A DNA stretch of 64,000 nucleotides from an uncultured Lactobacillaceae bacterium (GCA_945285405.1 CALYQJ010000007.1:1-64000), one strand, 5' to 3'; shown: positions 44,454 to 54,407, counted from the stretch's first letter. Notes: generated from the sequence alone by a model not told the origin. Translations and numbers: made by a program.

Positions 44454-44520
44454 GTGCTTAAATTGTTTAACATAATTGAAAGTAAATAAAAGCAAATTAT
44501 TAATTATTTGCTTTTATTTA

Positions 44521-44563
44521 TTGACAAAGCAAAAACAATGACCTAGTATGTAAGCGGAAACAA
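44521..44563 (+). promoter_or_regulatory. Promoter with perfect cre for the deoC operon
   Basis: TTGACA (44521-44526), 17 bases, TAGTAT (44544-44549). ATGTAAGCGGAAACAA (44548-44563) fits the cre consensus at every position and covers the start site, so CcpA should repress strongly. Confidence 0.85.
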
Positions 44564-44575
44564 AAGGAGGTAATA

Positions 44576-45271
44576 ATGAATAGTAAATTAATTGAAGTTG
44601 ATCAATTAGCGCAAATGATTGACCATACATTTTTAAAAGCTTATGCCCAAGAAAAAGATTTACAGAAATTATGTGATGAAGCAAAGGCTAATCATTTTAA
44701 GATGGTGGCAATTAATTCGGTGCCAGTAGCCTTTTGTCATCAAATATTAAAAAATACGGATATTCACGTTGGTGCGGCAATTAGTTTTCCGCTGGGTCAA
44801 ACCACAATCGCCACTAAAGTTTTTGAAGCTAAAAATGCAATTGAAGCAGGAGCTGATGAAATTGATTACGTTTTAAATATTGGTAAATTAAAAGATCATC
44901 AGCTTGATTATATTGAAGATGAAATGCGGCAAATGGTGCAACTATGTCATAATGCCCAAGTTTTAATCAAAGTAATTTTTGAAACTTGTTATTTAAATAA
45001 TGAAGATAAAATTAATGCTTGCCACATTGCCAAGGAAATAAAACCTGATTTTGTGAAAACATCTACCGGATTCGGGAGTGCCGGAGCAACAGTGGCAGAT
45101 GTGAAGTTAATGAAACAAGAAGTTGGTTCCAAGGTCAAAGTTAAAGCTGCTGGCGGGATCAAAACGTTAGCTGATGCAAAAGCGATGATCGATGCTGGTG
45201 CCCAACGAATTGGTACTAGTCACGGCGTTGCAATTATTAACGAATTAAAACAAACACTTAAGGGGAATTGA
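44576..45271 (+). CDS. deoC: Deoxyribose-phosphate aldolase
   Basis: 231 aa class I aldolase. Schiff-base Lys161 in FVKTSTGFGSAGAT, second Lys190 (VKAAGGIKT), Asp97 (EIDYVLNIG). Cleaves 2-deoxyribose-5-phosphate to acetaldehyde and glyceraldehyde-3-phosphate. Here it heads an operon with a fructose-class PTS and two dehydrogenases instead of nucleoside genes, so its true substrate may be another deoxy-sugar phosphate. Confidence 0.93.
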   Translation: MNSKLIEVDQLAQMIDHTFLKAYAQEKDLQKLCDEAKANHFKMVAINSVPVAFCHQILKNTDIHVGAAISFPLGQTTIATKVFEAKNAIEAGADEIDYVLNIGKLKDHQLDYIEDEMRQMVQLCHNAQVLIKVIFETCYLNNEDKINACHIAKEIKPDFVKTSTGFGSAGATVADVKLMKQEVGSKVKVKAAGGIKTLADAKAMIDAGAQRIGTSHGVAIINELKQTLKGN

Positions 45272-45272
45272 A

Positions 45273-45731
45273 ATGGCAGCAGATTTTGCATTAAGAAAAT
45301 TGATGCCGCCAGATTTAATTACTTTTGATTTACAAGCAACAGACAAGGCAGCAGCAATTAAAGAACTCGCACAAAAAATTAAAGATGCAAAGCAAATTAA
45401 TGATTTAGATACTTATTTAAATGCCGTATTTAAACGTGAAGAAGAATATACAACTGGCATTGGTAATGGAGTTGCTATCCCTCATGGTAAAACGGCAGCA
45501 GTTTTAAAGTCTTCTTTAGCTTTTGGTAGAAGCAATAAAGGGATTACTTATAATTCAATGGATAACAAACCCGTTTATTTAATGTTTTTAATAGCAGTAC
45601 CTGAAAATTCTAGTAATGAGCACTTACAAATTCTTAGTCAAATTGCTCGCAAATTAATGCATGAGGAAAATCGACAAGCCATTTTAAAAGCTCAATCGCC
45701 AGAAGAACTTTATCAGGTTTTTGAGAGTTAA
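45273..45731 (+). CDS. PTS EIIA, fructose class
   Basis: 152 aa. Phospho-His in GIGNGVAIPHGKT (about residue 71) and the conserved NPVYLMFLIAVPE-like stretch. Starts one base after deoC, within reach of AAGGGGA. Confidence 0.92.
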   Translation: MAADFALRKLMPPDLITFDLQATDKAAAIKELAQKIKDAKQINDLDTYLNAVFKREEEYTTGIGNGVAIPHGKTAAVLKSSLAFGRSNKGITYNSMDNKPVYLMFLIAVPENSSNEHLQILSQIARKLMHEENRQAILKAQSPEELYQVFES

Positions 45732-45748
45732 TCCAAGGAGAAAAGAAA

Positions 45749-47164
45749 ATGAAAATTGTTGCGATTACTTCTTGTTCCACGGGTATTGCTCATACTTATA
45801 TGGCTGCCGAAAATCTAGAAACGACTGCAAAAAAGTTAGGGGTAGAAATTAAAGTAGAAACTCAAGGATCAATTGGTGTGGAAAATGCTTTAACTAGTGC
45901 AGAAATTGCTGCCGCTGATGGAGTAATTATTGCGGCAAGTACTTCGGTTAATAAAGACCGTTTTTCCGGTAAAAAGTTGCTTGATGTTGATGTTACTGAA
46001 GCAGTCGATCATCCAAAAGAACTTTTTGAACGGGTAAAAACGGCACCAGTTTATCAAGGAAATAAAGATAGTTCTAACGATGTTTCAATTAAATCAACCA
46101 AAACCCATGCGACAAACAACGTTGGAAGTAAAGCTAAAGGAATCTATGGTCATTTAATGACTGGAGTTTCTTATATGATTCCCTTTGTTGTTGCTGGAGG
46201 CATTTGTACCGCTTTGGCTTTTGCCGTAGGAGGAATTAATGCTCATGGGACTTTAGCCCAAGCAATTTCTAAATTGGGCAGTACCGCAATGGGATTAATG
46301 TGGCCGGTACTGGCTGGCTACACCGCTTTTTCAATTGCCGATCGACCGGGACTGGTTCCCGGCATGGTTGCGGGGATGCTTTCTTCTTCAATGAATGCAG
46401 GATTTTTAGGAGCTTTATTAGGAGGATTTCTAGCAGGATATACGGTTTTAGCCATGAAAAAGTGGATCAAATTACCAAGTTCTTTTTCTGGTTTAATGCC
46501 AATTTTAATTATTCCTTTAATCTCAACTTTGTTTGTGGGTTTAGTAATGAAGTTTATTATTGGGACTCCGATTACTGCTTTAAATAAAGGAATTACTGCT
46601 TGGTTAAATAGTTTAACTGGTGTTAATTCTGTACTTTTAGGTTTAATTCTGGGCGCAATGATGGCAATTGATCTTGCGGGACCAATCGGCAAGGCAGCTT
46701 ATTTCTTTGGTGTTGCTTCCTTAACTAATCTTTCTGCCGGTCAAACTAGTCCGATTATGGCAGCAGTAATGGTTTCTGGCATGGTTCCGCCACTAGCTTT
46801 GGCTTTATCATCGACCGTCTTAGGTAAAAATCTCTACTCAAAAGATGAACGTGAAGCTGGAAAGTCAGCTTGGGTATTGGGGTTATCGTTTATTTCAGAA
46901 GGGGCAATTCCTTTTGCAGCAACTGATCCCATTCGGGTTTTAGCAGCAATGACGGTAGGTTCAGCAATTACTGGTGGTTTATCAATGTGGTTCAAATGTG
47001 GTATTGCAGTGCCCCATGGTGGCTTCTTTGTCTTCTTAATTCCGGGAGCAGTATCTCACGTTTTGTTATATGTAATTGCCTTAGTTGTTGGCACAGTAAT
47101 TAGTGGTTTTCTAATTACTTTCTTAAAAAAGCTGCGTTTTAAAGGAAAGGAAGTTAATGCGTAA
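45749..47164 (+). CDS. PTS EIIBC, fructose class
   Basis: 471 aa. EIIB 1-100 with Cys9 in AITSCSTGIAHTYMAAENLE; EIIC from about 130 with the class block SYMIPFVVAGGICTALAFA and a GAIPFAATDP motif near residue 390. Substrate unknown; fructose itself is unlikely, as no 1-phosphofructokinase is present. Confidence 0.93.
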   Translation: MKIVAITSCSTGIAHTYMAAENLETTAKKLGVEIKVETQGSIGVENALTSAEIAAADGVIIAASTSVNKDRFSGKKLLDVDVTEAVDHPKELFERVKTAPVYQGNKDSSNDVSIKSTKTHATNNVGSKAKGIYGHLMTGVSYMIPFVVAGGICTALAFAVGGINAHGTLAQAISKLGSTAMGLMWPVLAGYTAFSIADRPGLVPGMVAGMLSSSMNAGFLGALLGGFLAGYTVLAMKKWIKLPSSFSGLMPILIIPLISTLFVGLVMKFIIGTPITALNKGITAWLNSLTGVNSVLLGLILGAMMAIDLAGPIGKAAYFFGVASLTNLSAGQTSPIMAAVMVSGMVPPLALALSSTVLGKNLYSKDEREAGKSAWVLGLSFISEGAIPFAATDPIRVLAAMTVGSAITGGLSMWFKCGIAVPHGGFFVFLIPGAVSHVLLYVIALVVGTVISGFLITFLKKLRFKGKEVNA

Positions 47165-48199
47165 ATGACTCAGCATACAAAGATAAATATTTGTTTAATT
47201 GGTACCGGAAGAGCGGGAATGATTCATGCGCGAAATCTGATTAGTAAAATCAATCATGCCTGTCTTGCAGCCATTTGTGATGTTAATCCAGAAAATTTAT
47301 TGAAAGTTCAACAAGAGTTACAAGTATCTAAAACCTTTATTGATTATCATGAAGCTTTAGCTGATGATGAAATTGATGCCGTAATTATCGTAACTCCCAC
47401 GGTTTTACATCGAGAAATTGTACTCGCGGCGGCAGCGGCAAAAAAAGATATTTTTTGTGAAAAACCTTTAGCAATGACCGTAGCTGAATGTGATGAAATG
47501 ATTGCCGCGGCTAAAGCTAATCACGTCAAATTACAAGTCGGATTTATGCGTCGCTTTGATGAAAGTTTTCAAGAAGCGAAAAGGCAAATTGATGAAGGAG
47601 CGATTGGTTCAGTAGTGATGATTAAATCATTAACTCACGGACCGAGTAAACCCCAACCTTGGATGTTTGATATTAGTAAAAGTAATGGTCCAATTGGTGA
47701 AGTGAATAGTCATGATTTGGATACTTTACGCTGGTTTGCTAATAGTGAGATTGCTGAAGTTTATGCGCTGGGCGGTAATTTTCGCTCACCGCAAGTGAAA
47801 GCCAAATATCCCAGTTTTTATGACACTGTGGCAATGAATTTAAAATTTGCCGATGGTAAGTTGGGGTTGATCGATGGTGCCCAATATGTGCAATATGGTT
47901 ATGATGCCCGGGTGGAAATTTTAGGTACAGATGGCATTATGCAAATTGGTACGCAAACTAAATACAATGTGGTGACGGTTAATCGAACTCATCATTCACA
48001 GCGAACGGCAATGAATAGCTGGCGTTATCTATTTCGTAATGCTTATGTTGCTGAAGATCAAGCTTTCGTTGATGCTATTCTCAATGATACGCAGCCTTTG
48101 GTTACTGGTGAAGATGGTAAAATGGCGGTTAAATTAGTAGATGCGGGATTAGAATCGCTTTTGCAGCACCGTGTAGTCAAGATTGGAGAGGATAATTAA
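47165..48199 (+). CDS. Gfo/Idh/MocA-family oxidoreductase
   Basis: 344 aa. Rossmann motif GTGRAGMIHARNL (8-20), catalytic EKPLAMTVAECD with Lys near 98, and a C-terminal β-sheet domain with GEVNSHDLDTLRW where inositol dehydrogenases have HDxD/H. Likely oxidises a polyol or sugar with NAD(P). Starts directly at the EIIBC stop; shares a base with the following gene. Confidence 0.9.
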   Translation: MTQHTKINICLIGTGRAGMIHARNLISKINHACLAAICDVNPENLLKVQQELQVSKTFIDYHEALADDEIDAVIIVTPTVLHREIVLAAAAAKKDIFCEKPLAMTVAECDEMIAAAKANHVKLQVGFMRRFDESFQEAKRQIDEGAIGSVVMIKSLTHGPSKPQPWMFDISKSNGPIGEVNSHDLDTLRWFANSEIAEVYALGGNFRSPQVKAKYPSFYDTVAMNLKFADGKLGLIDGAQYVQYGYDARVEILGTDGIMQIGTQTKYNVVTVNRTHHSQRTAMNSWRYLFRNAYVAEDQAFVDAILNDTQPLVTGEDGKMAVKLVDAGLESLLQHRVVKIGEDN

Positions 48200-49245
48200 T
48201 GATGCAAGCAGTTCAATTATTTGGTAAAAATATAATAAAAAATGTTGAAATTCCGCAACCGCAAATTAAAGATAACGAGATTTTAGTTCAAGTTAAAGCA
48301 GCGGCGATTTGTGGTAGCGATGTCCGTATGATTCAAAATGGATATCCTGGGGTCAACGAGACGCATCCGTTAACCCTCGGTCACGAAGTTTCGGGAATTA
48401 TCGTTAAGATTGGAGCTGCGGTTTTAGGATATGAAGTAGGTCAAAGAGTAGCAATTGCTCCTAATATGGGATGTGGAATTTGTGATCAGTGTGTTAGTGG
48501 TAATACGCACCTTTGCCCAAATTATCAAGCCTTTGGTATTAATTTACCTGGAGGCTTTGCGCAATATTTAAAAATTCCGGCCAAAGCGGTGCGACAGGGT
48601 AATTTAGCGCCATTGCCGAAAGAATTAGATTTTGCAACTGCTGCAATTGTCGAACCTTTAAGTTGCGTCTTCAATGGTCAAAAGATTGCTCGAGTATATC
48701 CGGGAGATAAAGTTTTAATTATTGGTGCGGGACCAATTGGAATTATGCATGCCATGTTAGCTATGGCTCAGGGCGCTCAAAGCGTAATGATGAATGATTT
48801 AAATGAATCCCGACTTCAAGCGGCTCAAGAAATTTTGCCTGATTTAATTACTGTTTCTAATGCTGATTTAAAAGCTGCTGTTGCTGAAAATACAGATCAA
48901 AAAGGAGTCGATTTATGTATTATTGCGGCTCCCGCAGCTCCCGCGCAAGAAGCAAGTTTTGATTACATGGCAATAAACGGGCGGTTACTATTCTTTGGCG
49001 GGTTGCCTCAAAATCGGGAACCAGTCAAACTAAATACTAATTTATTGCATTATAAACAATTACGCTTATATGGTTGTACGCGAGCTAGTCTTAGTACTTA
49101 TCGCCAAACTTTAGCTTTTGCTGCTAGTGGTCGTTTACCCTTGTCAAAATTAATTACAGCGCGATATGCAATCGCTGATTTTTCGCATGCTTATCAAAAT
49201 GCTCGAGATGGTCAAGGACTGAAAAATGTAATCGAGTTTAAATAA
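48199..49245 (+). CDS. Zinc-dependent alcohol (sorbitol-type) dehydrogenase
   Basis: 348 aa MDR enzyme. Catalytic zinc residues in ICGSD and LGHEVSG; the four-Cys structural zinc loop is MGCGICDQCVSGNTHLC; NAD fold IIGAGPIGIMHAM. Closest in plan to sorbitol/threonine dehydrogenases. It presumably acts in sequence with the Gfo/Idh enzyme on the PTS substrate. Confidence 0.92.
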   Translation: MMQAVQLFGKNIIKNVEIPQPQIKDNEILVQVKAAAICGSDVRMIQNGYPGVNETHPLTLGHEVSGIIVKIGAAVLGYEVGQRVAIAPNMGCGICDQCVSGNTHLCPNYQAFGINLPGGFAQYLKIPAKAVRQGNLAPLPKELDFATAAIVEPLSCVFNGQKIARVYPGDKVLIIGAGPIGIMHAMLAMAQGAQSVMMNDLNESRLQAAQEILPDLITVSNADLKAAVAENTDQKGVDLCIIAAPAAPAQEASFDYMAINGRLLFFGGLPQNREPVKLNTNLLHYKQLRLYGCTRASLSTYRQTLAFAASGRLPLSKLITARYAIADFSHAYQNARDGQGLKNVIEFK

Positions 49246-49307
49246 CTTTATGTTACCGATTTCTTGCTCAAAATGTGTTAAGGTATTATAAAAAGACAAT
49301 TAAATGA

Positions 49308-50108
49308 GTGGTGAAAGAATTGGAGAATAATATCTTATATGCTAAGGAAAGGCAAGATAAAATTTTAAATTTGTTGGATCAAAATGGTCGAGTAAAAGTT
49401 AGTGAATTAGTAAGCAAATTTTCCGTTTCAGGTAGTACTATTCGGACTGATTTACGGCAGATGGAAAAGGAACGGCTACTTACACGAACTCATGGTGGTG
49501 CAATTAAGATTTTGCAACGTAATTTTGAAGATATTCCAATAACTCGTGATATTACCCCAGCAAAAAGAGCGATTGCGGATCAAGCAGTCGCTTTAATTAC
49601 AGATGGTGATTCTTTGATGATTGATACTGGAACTTCTTGTTTGGCTTTTACGGAAGCTTTAATTAATTCCAAGAAGAAAAATTTACGAATTTTAACTTAT
49701 GATTTACAAGAAGCATTATTATTGAGTGATAGTACCAATTACCAAATTCAACTTTTAGGCGGTGGGGTACGCAATGGTTTTCATTATGCTTATGGTGAAG
49801 AAGTTGTGCAACAAATAAAGCAATATTTGGTAGATAAAGCCATTCTTGCGACAACTTCTATGACGGTGGCCAAAGGGTTCTCGACTCCTAATGTTAGTAC
49901 GGCAACTTTAAAGCAAGCGGTTTTAGAAATAGCGCGAACGAAAATTATGCTTTGTGATTCAGAAAAAATTGGGCAAGACAGTTTCCGAATTTTTGCTAAG
50001 GTTAATGAAATCGATACATTGATTACGGATGATCAAATTACTGATTCAACTTTAAAAGCCGTAAAAAAACAAAAAGTTAAAGTAAATGTGGCTCCAGTGC
50101 CTCGTTAA
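49308..50108 (+). CDS. DeoR-family transcriptional regulator
   Basis: 266 aa. N-terminal HTH (RQDKILNLLDQNGRVKVSEL, VSGSTIRTDLRQMEKE, LTRTHGGAI), then a DeoRC sugar-phosphate domain (DSLMIDTGTSC). Start codon uncertain: GTG at 49308 or TTG at 49320, neither with a strong ribosome binding site. Likely regulator of the deoC-PTS operon in front of it. Confidence 0.9.
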   Translation: MVKELENNILYAKERQDKILNLLDQNGRVKVSELVSKFSVSGSTIRTDLRQMEKERLLTRTHGGAIKILQRNFEDIPITRDITPAKRAIADQAVALITDGDSLMIDTGTSCLAFTEALINSKKKNLRILTYDLQEALLLSDSTNYQIQLLGGGVRNGFHYAYGEEVVQQIKQYLVDKAILATTSMTVAKGFSTPNVSTATLKQAVLEIARTKIMLCDSEKIGQDSFRIFAKVNEIDTLITDDQITDSTLKAVKKQKVKVNVAPVPR

Positions 50109-50110
50109 TA

Positions 50111-50147
50111 AAAACTCCTTTGATTTTTAATCAAAGGAGTTTTTTTA
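50111..50147. terminator. Bidirectional terminator
   Basis: AAACTCCTTTGAT/ATCAAAGGAGTTT stem with A and T runs between convergent genes. Confidence 0.9.
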
Positions 50148-50166
50148 AATTTACTCATTGAGATTT

Positions 50167-50640
50167 TTAGCGATAAAACAAGTTGCCAATGAATTGACCG
50201 TGTTTAACGGAAGCTTTTGTAATCTCCGGAACTTTAGTTAAGATTTTCATATTAGTAAAGGCAATGACAATTGTGGGATCTTTTTGCTTTTGGATAATCA
50301 TTTGACGATTCATTGCGGCTAATTGAGTTGTCTTATTAACTTCAGCACCAACTTTAACTTTAATGTTGAAAGGTTTGCCATTTAATTCGACAGTATCTAT
50401 GCCCAAGTGGACGATTACTTCGAGACCAAATTTACTGATGATACTAATTGCGTGTTTAGTTGGAAAAATCGAAGTAATTATTCCAGAAATTGGAGCAAAT
50501 ACAGCATTATCACTGGGTATTATGCCATAGCCTTCACCCAACATTTTTTGGGCAAAGACTTCATCTTTTACCTGGGTAATGGGAATAATGGTTCCATTAC
50601 TTACGGCAAATAATTTTTGCTTTTTCTTCATTCCCCACAT
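50167..50640 (-). CDS. PTS EIIA, glucose (Crr) class
   Basis: 157 aa. Both active histidines are seen: KHAISI and EVIVHLGIDTVELNG (the latter phosphorylated). Begins MWGMKKK behind GGAGG. It supplies the missing IIA domain for the EIIBC encoded upstream. Confidence 0.92.
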   Translation of the reverse strand: MWGMKKKQKLFAVSNGTIIPITQVKDEVFAQKMLGEGYGIIPSDNAVFAPISGIITSIFPTKHAISIISKFGLEVIVHLGIDTVELNGKPFNIKVKVGAEVNKTTQLAAMNRQMIIQKQKDPTIVIAFTNMKILTKVPEITKASVKHGQFIGNLFYR

Positions 50641-50655
50641 CTTAATAACCTCCGC

Positions 50656-52212
50656 TTATTTTGTTTTGGAATTTAGATTTTTTAAAAAATCTGCTAGTTC
50701 TTCTTTAGTGCTTTCAACGCCAGGGCCAATAACAATTTGAACATTATTCTTTTTATTAATTACGCCAGAAGATGGAAATTTTTTAATTAAATCTAGATTA
50801 ATTTTAGATTGATCATTTACGGTAATTCTAAGACGACTGTAACAATTTTCGAGGGTCATAATATTGTTCGGTCCGCCTAAACCTTTTACTAAATTAGAGA
50901 AATTGGTAGGATCGGAAGTTGATGTAGTTGGAAGGTCGTTTTCTTTAATGTTATTACTTTCATTGGTTTCAGTTTCGCGACCAATGGTTTTAATGTTGAA
51001 TTTTAAAATTAAAAATTTAAAAGTAAAATATTCAATTAATACCATTAAAATACCAATCGGAATAATTAGCCATTGATGACCTAAGTGCATGGGGACTACA
51101 AAAGAATACATCAGCGTATTAATTAAGTTTTCAACTTCAATTTTAAGGCCAAGAAGATGAGGAATAACTAAACCTAAACCATAAATTACCCCATGTGCCA
51201 ACCAAAGAATTGGTGAAACAAAGAGAAACATAAATTCAATAGGTTCGGTAATTCCGGCTAACATCGCCGTAATAACCGTAGGGATTACTAAACCTTTAAC
51301 GCGAGCTTTATTTTGCGGTTTTGCAGTTTTAATGAAGGCGAGAGCAATTCCAATCGGTAAAAAGATATAACCAAAATTAGCTAAGAATTCAATTGACCAA
51401 TGCATTGAGTGAATTTTATTAATATTTCCTAATTCAGCTAGAAAGATATTAACAGCACCACTATAAGTTTTCCCAGCAATAACTGCAGAACCTCCCAATG
51501 GGGAATAATAAATTGGCATCCAAAGTAAATGATGCATCCCAATTGGGAGAAGCATCCGATTTAAAAAGCCATATGCAAAGAGACCGAAAACTCCAGAAGA
51601 TCCCATTAATTTAACGGAACTTGAAACCAAGTGGTTAATTGGGGGCCAAATATAAGTGATTAAAATTGCAAAAATAATTGTGGTAAAAATTAATAAAAGG
51701 TAAGCAAATTTAGTTCCTTCATAAGAAGCCAAATATTTATGAAATTTGACGCGACCAAATTTGTTAACAAAATAACCAGCAAGACAGCCCAGGATTATGC
51801 CCAAAAATACTCCCATGTCGGTAACTTGGATACCTAATACATTAGCTTGACCAGTGCCAAATAAGCCTTGACTTCGGGGTTTAGCTAAACGATTCGTAAA
51901 CTTTAACCAAAAATTATTAGCGTATAGGAAAATTAAATAAATGCTGATTCCTAAGATTGCGGCATCAGTTTTATATTTTTTCGCCATTGCCGCGGCAATA
52001 CCAACACAAAAAATAACGGATAGTTGGCCAATGATCCCATCAGAAAGTACGGTAAAAAATAAATTACCGATATTTTGAATAATTTGTGGCATTGAAGTTA
52101 ATTTTAAAATAGCGGCAAAAGCAATAATAATTCCCGTAACGGCCATAAACATTACTGGCTGGATAATGGAACGAGCAAAAGTTTGCATTGAATTTTGAAG
52201 TTTTTCCTTCAA
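50656..52212 (-). CDS. PTS EIIBC, alpha-glucoside type
   Basis: 518 aa. EIIC comes first (about ten helices; GITEPIEFMFLFVSP class motif), then a linker, then EIIB with the phospho-Cys in LENCYSRLRITV near residue 455. This C-then-B order is that of GlvC/MalX-type transporters. Co-encoded GH4 enzyme and EIIA complete a disaccharide uptake and cleavage unit. Confidence 0.92.
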   Translation of the reverse strand: MKEKLQNSMQTFARSIIQPVMFMAVTGIIIAFAAILKLTSMPQIIQNIGNLFFTVLSDGIIGQLSVIFCVGIAAAMAKKYKTDAAILGISIYLIFLYANNFWLKFTNRLAKPRSQGLFGTGQANVLGIQVTDMGVFLGIILGCLAGYFVNKFGRVKFHKYLASYEGTKFAYLLLIFTTIIFAILITYIWPPINHLVSSSVKLMGSSGVFGLFAYGFLNRMLLPIGMHHLLWMPIYYSPLGGSAVIAGKTYSGAVNIFLAELGNINKIHSMHWSIEFLANFGYIFLPIGIALAFIKTAKPQNKARVKGLVIPTVITAMLAGITEPIEFMFLFVSPILWLAHGVIYGLGLVIPHLLGLKIEVENLINTLMYSFVVPMHLGHQWLIIPIGILMVLIEYFTFKFLILKFNIKTIGRETETNESNNIKENDLPTTSTSDPTNFSNLVKGLGGPNNIMTLENCYSRLRITVNDQSKINLDLIKKFPSSGVINKKNNVQIVIGPGVESTKEELADFLKNLNSKTK

Positions 52213-52335
52213 ATTTTTCCTCTCTTTCTAGTTTTAAATAAATGAAAACAAAAAGAATAGTAATAATTAAAATTAGTTTGCTTAAAAATAAAGTTCTTAG
52301 GTTCTTTAATCACTACTATTCTAAAAAACTAATAA

Positions 52336-53082
52336 TTAAAGGTCAGAAAAAGTACCTAACTGAATTTGTGCGTTTTGGAAAAATTGGGGATAATGCGAAT
52401 TTTGTAATTCTCTTAAGGTATAAGTACGATTAGTTGTTAAACTAGAACCTTCAAGAATATCCGTATCTAAATAGCCAGGATGACACATAACTTCAACAGA
52501 ACCATAGGTTTTAACATCTTCAATTAAATTAGATAACTCAAAAGGTTTCCAAATATCTTTGGTGCGACTTAAACTATCGAAATTACCATAGAACCGCTTA
52601 GTACTTTTAATTGCAGGTGATTTTTCGTAATTACCTCTAACCGGTAAGTGATATTCTTTTGCTAATTTTTCAAATATTGGTGTAATTGATTTGATAACAT
52701 GAACGTGATGATGACTATCGAGATGATCGGGTTTAATTCCGCTTGCAATTACTTTTTCAATTTGAGCTTGCCATTCCCGATATAAGTCATCAGGGTTAAT
52801 TGAAAAATCTTTTTCATAGTAGGTTATTTTGTGAAAATAGCCTTGTTCGTTAACTAAACTAGGTACATTAGATAAAAGCGGGCGATTACAAGTTAAGGTT
52901 AAGTGAATTCCTACCCCTAATTTAGGATTTTCTTTTGCAAATTCGATAGCTTGATCAAAACCGGGCATTACAGGCATTAAGGTTGTGGAAGTAATTACTC
53001 CTTTTTGATAACCGTCAATAATTCCGCGATTAATTCCCGCACAGTAACCATAATCGTCAGCGTTAATAATTAGTAAATTCAT
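52336..53082 (-). CDS. YdjC/ChbG-type carbohydrate deacetylase
   Basis: 248 aa. Metal site: NADDYG (Asp9, Asp10), GIHLTLTC and SHHHVH; late CHPGYLD. ChbG removes an acetyl group from chitobiose-6-phosphate before ChbF can act. Here it is paired with a GlvA-type GH4, so the sugar may be an N-acetylated α-linked disaccharide. It lies 11 bases after the GH4 gene. Confidence 0.9.
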   Translation of the reverse strand: MNLLIINADDYGYCAGINRGIIDGYQKGVITSTTLMPVMPGFDQAIEFAKENPKLGVGIHLTLTCNRPLLSNVPSLVNEQGYFHKITYYEKDFSINPDDLYREWQAQIEKVIASGIKPDHLDSHHHVHVIKSITPIFEKLAKEYHLPVRGNYEKSPAIKSTKRFYGNFDSLSRTKDIWKPFELSNLIEDVKTYGSVEVMCHPGYLDTDILEGSSLTTNRTYTLRELQNSHYPQFFQNAQIQLGTFSDL

Positions 53083-53093
53083 TTTTTAACTCC

Positions 53094-54407
53094 TTACTTT
53101 AATTCAACCCAATAATTGCCGTTAGCTTCGATAAAATCGTTTAAAACTTTTTTAGCTACGGTGGCATTTGGTACAGTCTGATTTAAAGCAAAAGCTTCTA
53201 GTGCTTTTTGGTAAGAGTTTTCAAAGAAAGCATCAACGAGAAGTTTTTCTGAAGCAACTTGTGCTTCCATTAATCCTTTATGTAAATCGGGAATATTGTA
53301 ACATAATGAAATGGGCTCCACTCCCCTAGCGTTAACGTAGCAAGGAATTTCCACAACTGCATCTGAACGTAAATTAGGGATTGCCCCATGATTAGGGACA
53401 ATGATCATAAAGCGGTCATTTTTGTTATGTAAAATAGAAATGGCCATTTCCACAATATAAAGCCCGTGAGATTCACTAGCATAGTCAATTGTGTCGAGAT
53501 CACGGTTTTCTTTAATTTTGTTAACGGTGTCTTTAATTTTTCGCAAACGACCGTCCATTACTTCATTAGCTCGCGTATAATTAGGATTTTCTTCTTCTAA
53601 AGCTCGGTCTTGGAAAAGGTAATACTGTAAGTAATTATTGGGGAGATATTTTGGGAAAAATTCTCGTACCATATCAGCCATAACGCGATAAGTATGGGCC
53701 CAGGATGGTTCCATACCACTTACATCAAAACCTTGTTTTTTAATTTTAGTGATGATTTCAGGAAGGATATCTTTTTGACGAGAAACATCATAAATTTCTC
53801 GGTACCAACCGAAATGATTTAATCCATAATATTGACAAATAAAATTACGGCGATCATAGCCAAATGACTTTTCAATTAATTCTTCGATCCCAATTGTCAT
53901 ATCACAGGCATTAATAATCTTAATCTTAGGGAATTGGCGCCTTACTGATTCCGCAATAATCGTTTCGGGATTAGTGTAGTTAAGAATCCAACAATTAGGA
54001 GCATATTTTTCAATAAAGCCAACCATCTCAAGAAAACCTTTCATTGAACGCATACCATAAGCAAAACCGCCAACGCCACAGGTTTCTTGTCCTACTAAAC
54101 CATATTTCATCGGAATTTTTTCATCTTTTTCGCGCATCTTCATGCCACCAACCCGAATTTGGGAGAAGACAAAATCACAACCAGTGAAAGCTTCTTGGGG
54201 ATTTTCAGTAACAATTAATTTTACATTTTCATGATTTTTATTTAATAAATATGTCATAATAATTCCCATGTCAGCATTTCGTTCATGGTCAATATCATAA
54301 AGACGTATTTCACTGACAGGAAATTCCTCACGAAAATTTAATATAGTTAAAAGAATACCGGGAGTATATCCACTACCTCCTCCAGCAATTGTTATTACAT
54401 TACTCAA
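53094..54407 (-). CDS. glvA: GH4 6-phospho-alpha-glucosidase-like enzyme
   Basis: 437 aa NAD/Mn-dependent hydrolase. GGGSGYTPG NAD loop, RVGGMKMREKDEKIP, Cys168-Asp169 and His198 (NHFGW) metal site. The sequence follows GlvA/MalH over its length (NYLQYYLF, NYTRANEVMDGR, ANGNYWVEL). The diagnostic α-enzyme CDMP is CDMT here, which may reflect altered specificity. TTG start with GGAGG. Confidence 0.9.
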   Translation of the reverse strand: MSNVITIAGGGSGYTPGILLTILNFREEFPVSEIRLYDIDHERNADMGIIMTYLLNKNHENVKLIVTENPQEAFTGCDFVFSQIRVGGMKMREKDEKIPMKYGLVGQETCGVGGFAYGMRSMKGFLEMVGFIEKYAPNCWILNYTNPETIIAESVRRQFPKIKIINACDMTIGIEELIEKSFGYDRRNFICQYYGLNHFGWYREIYDVSRQKDILPEIITKIKKQGFDVSGMEPSWAHTYRVMADMVREFFPKYLPNNYLQYYLFQDRALEEENPNYTRANEVMDGRLRKIKDTVNKIKENRDLDTIDYASESHGLYIVEMAISILHNKNDRFMIIVPNHGAIPNLRSDAVVEIPCYVNARGVEPISLCYNIPDLHKGLMEAQVASEKLLVDAFFENSYQKALEAFALNQTVPNATVAKKVLNDFIEANGNYWVELK

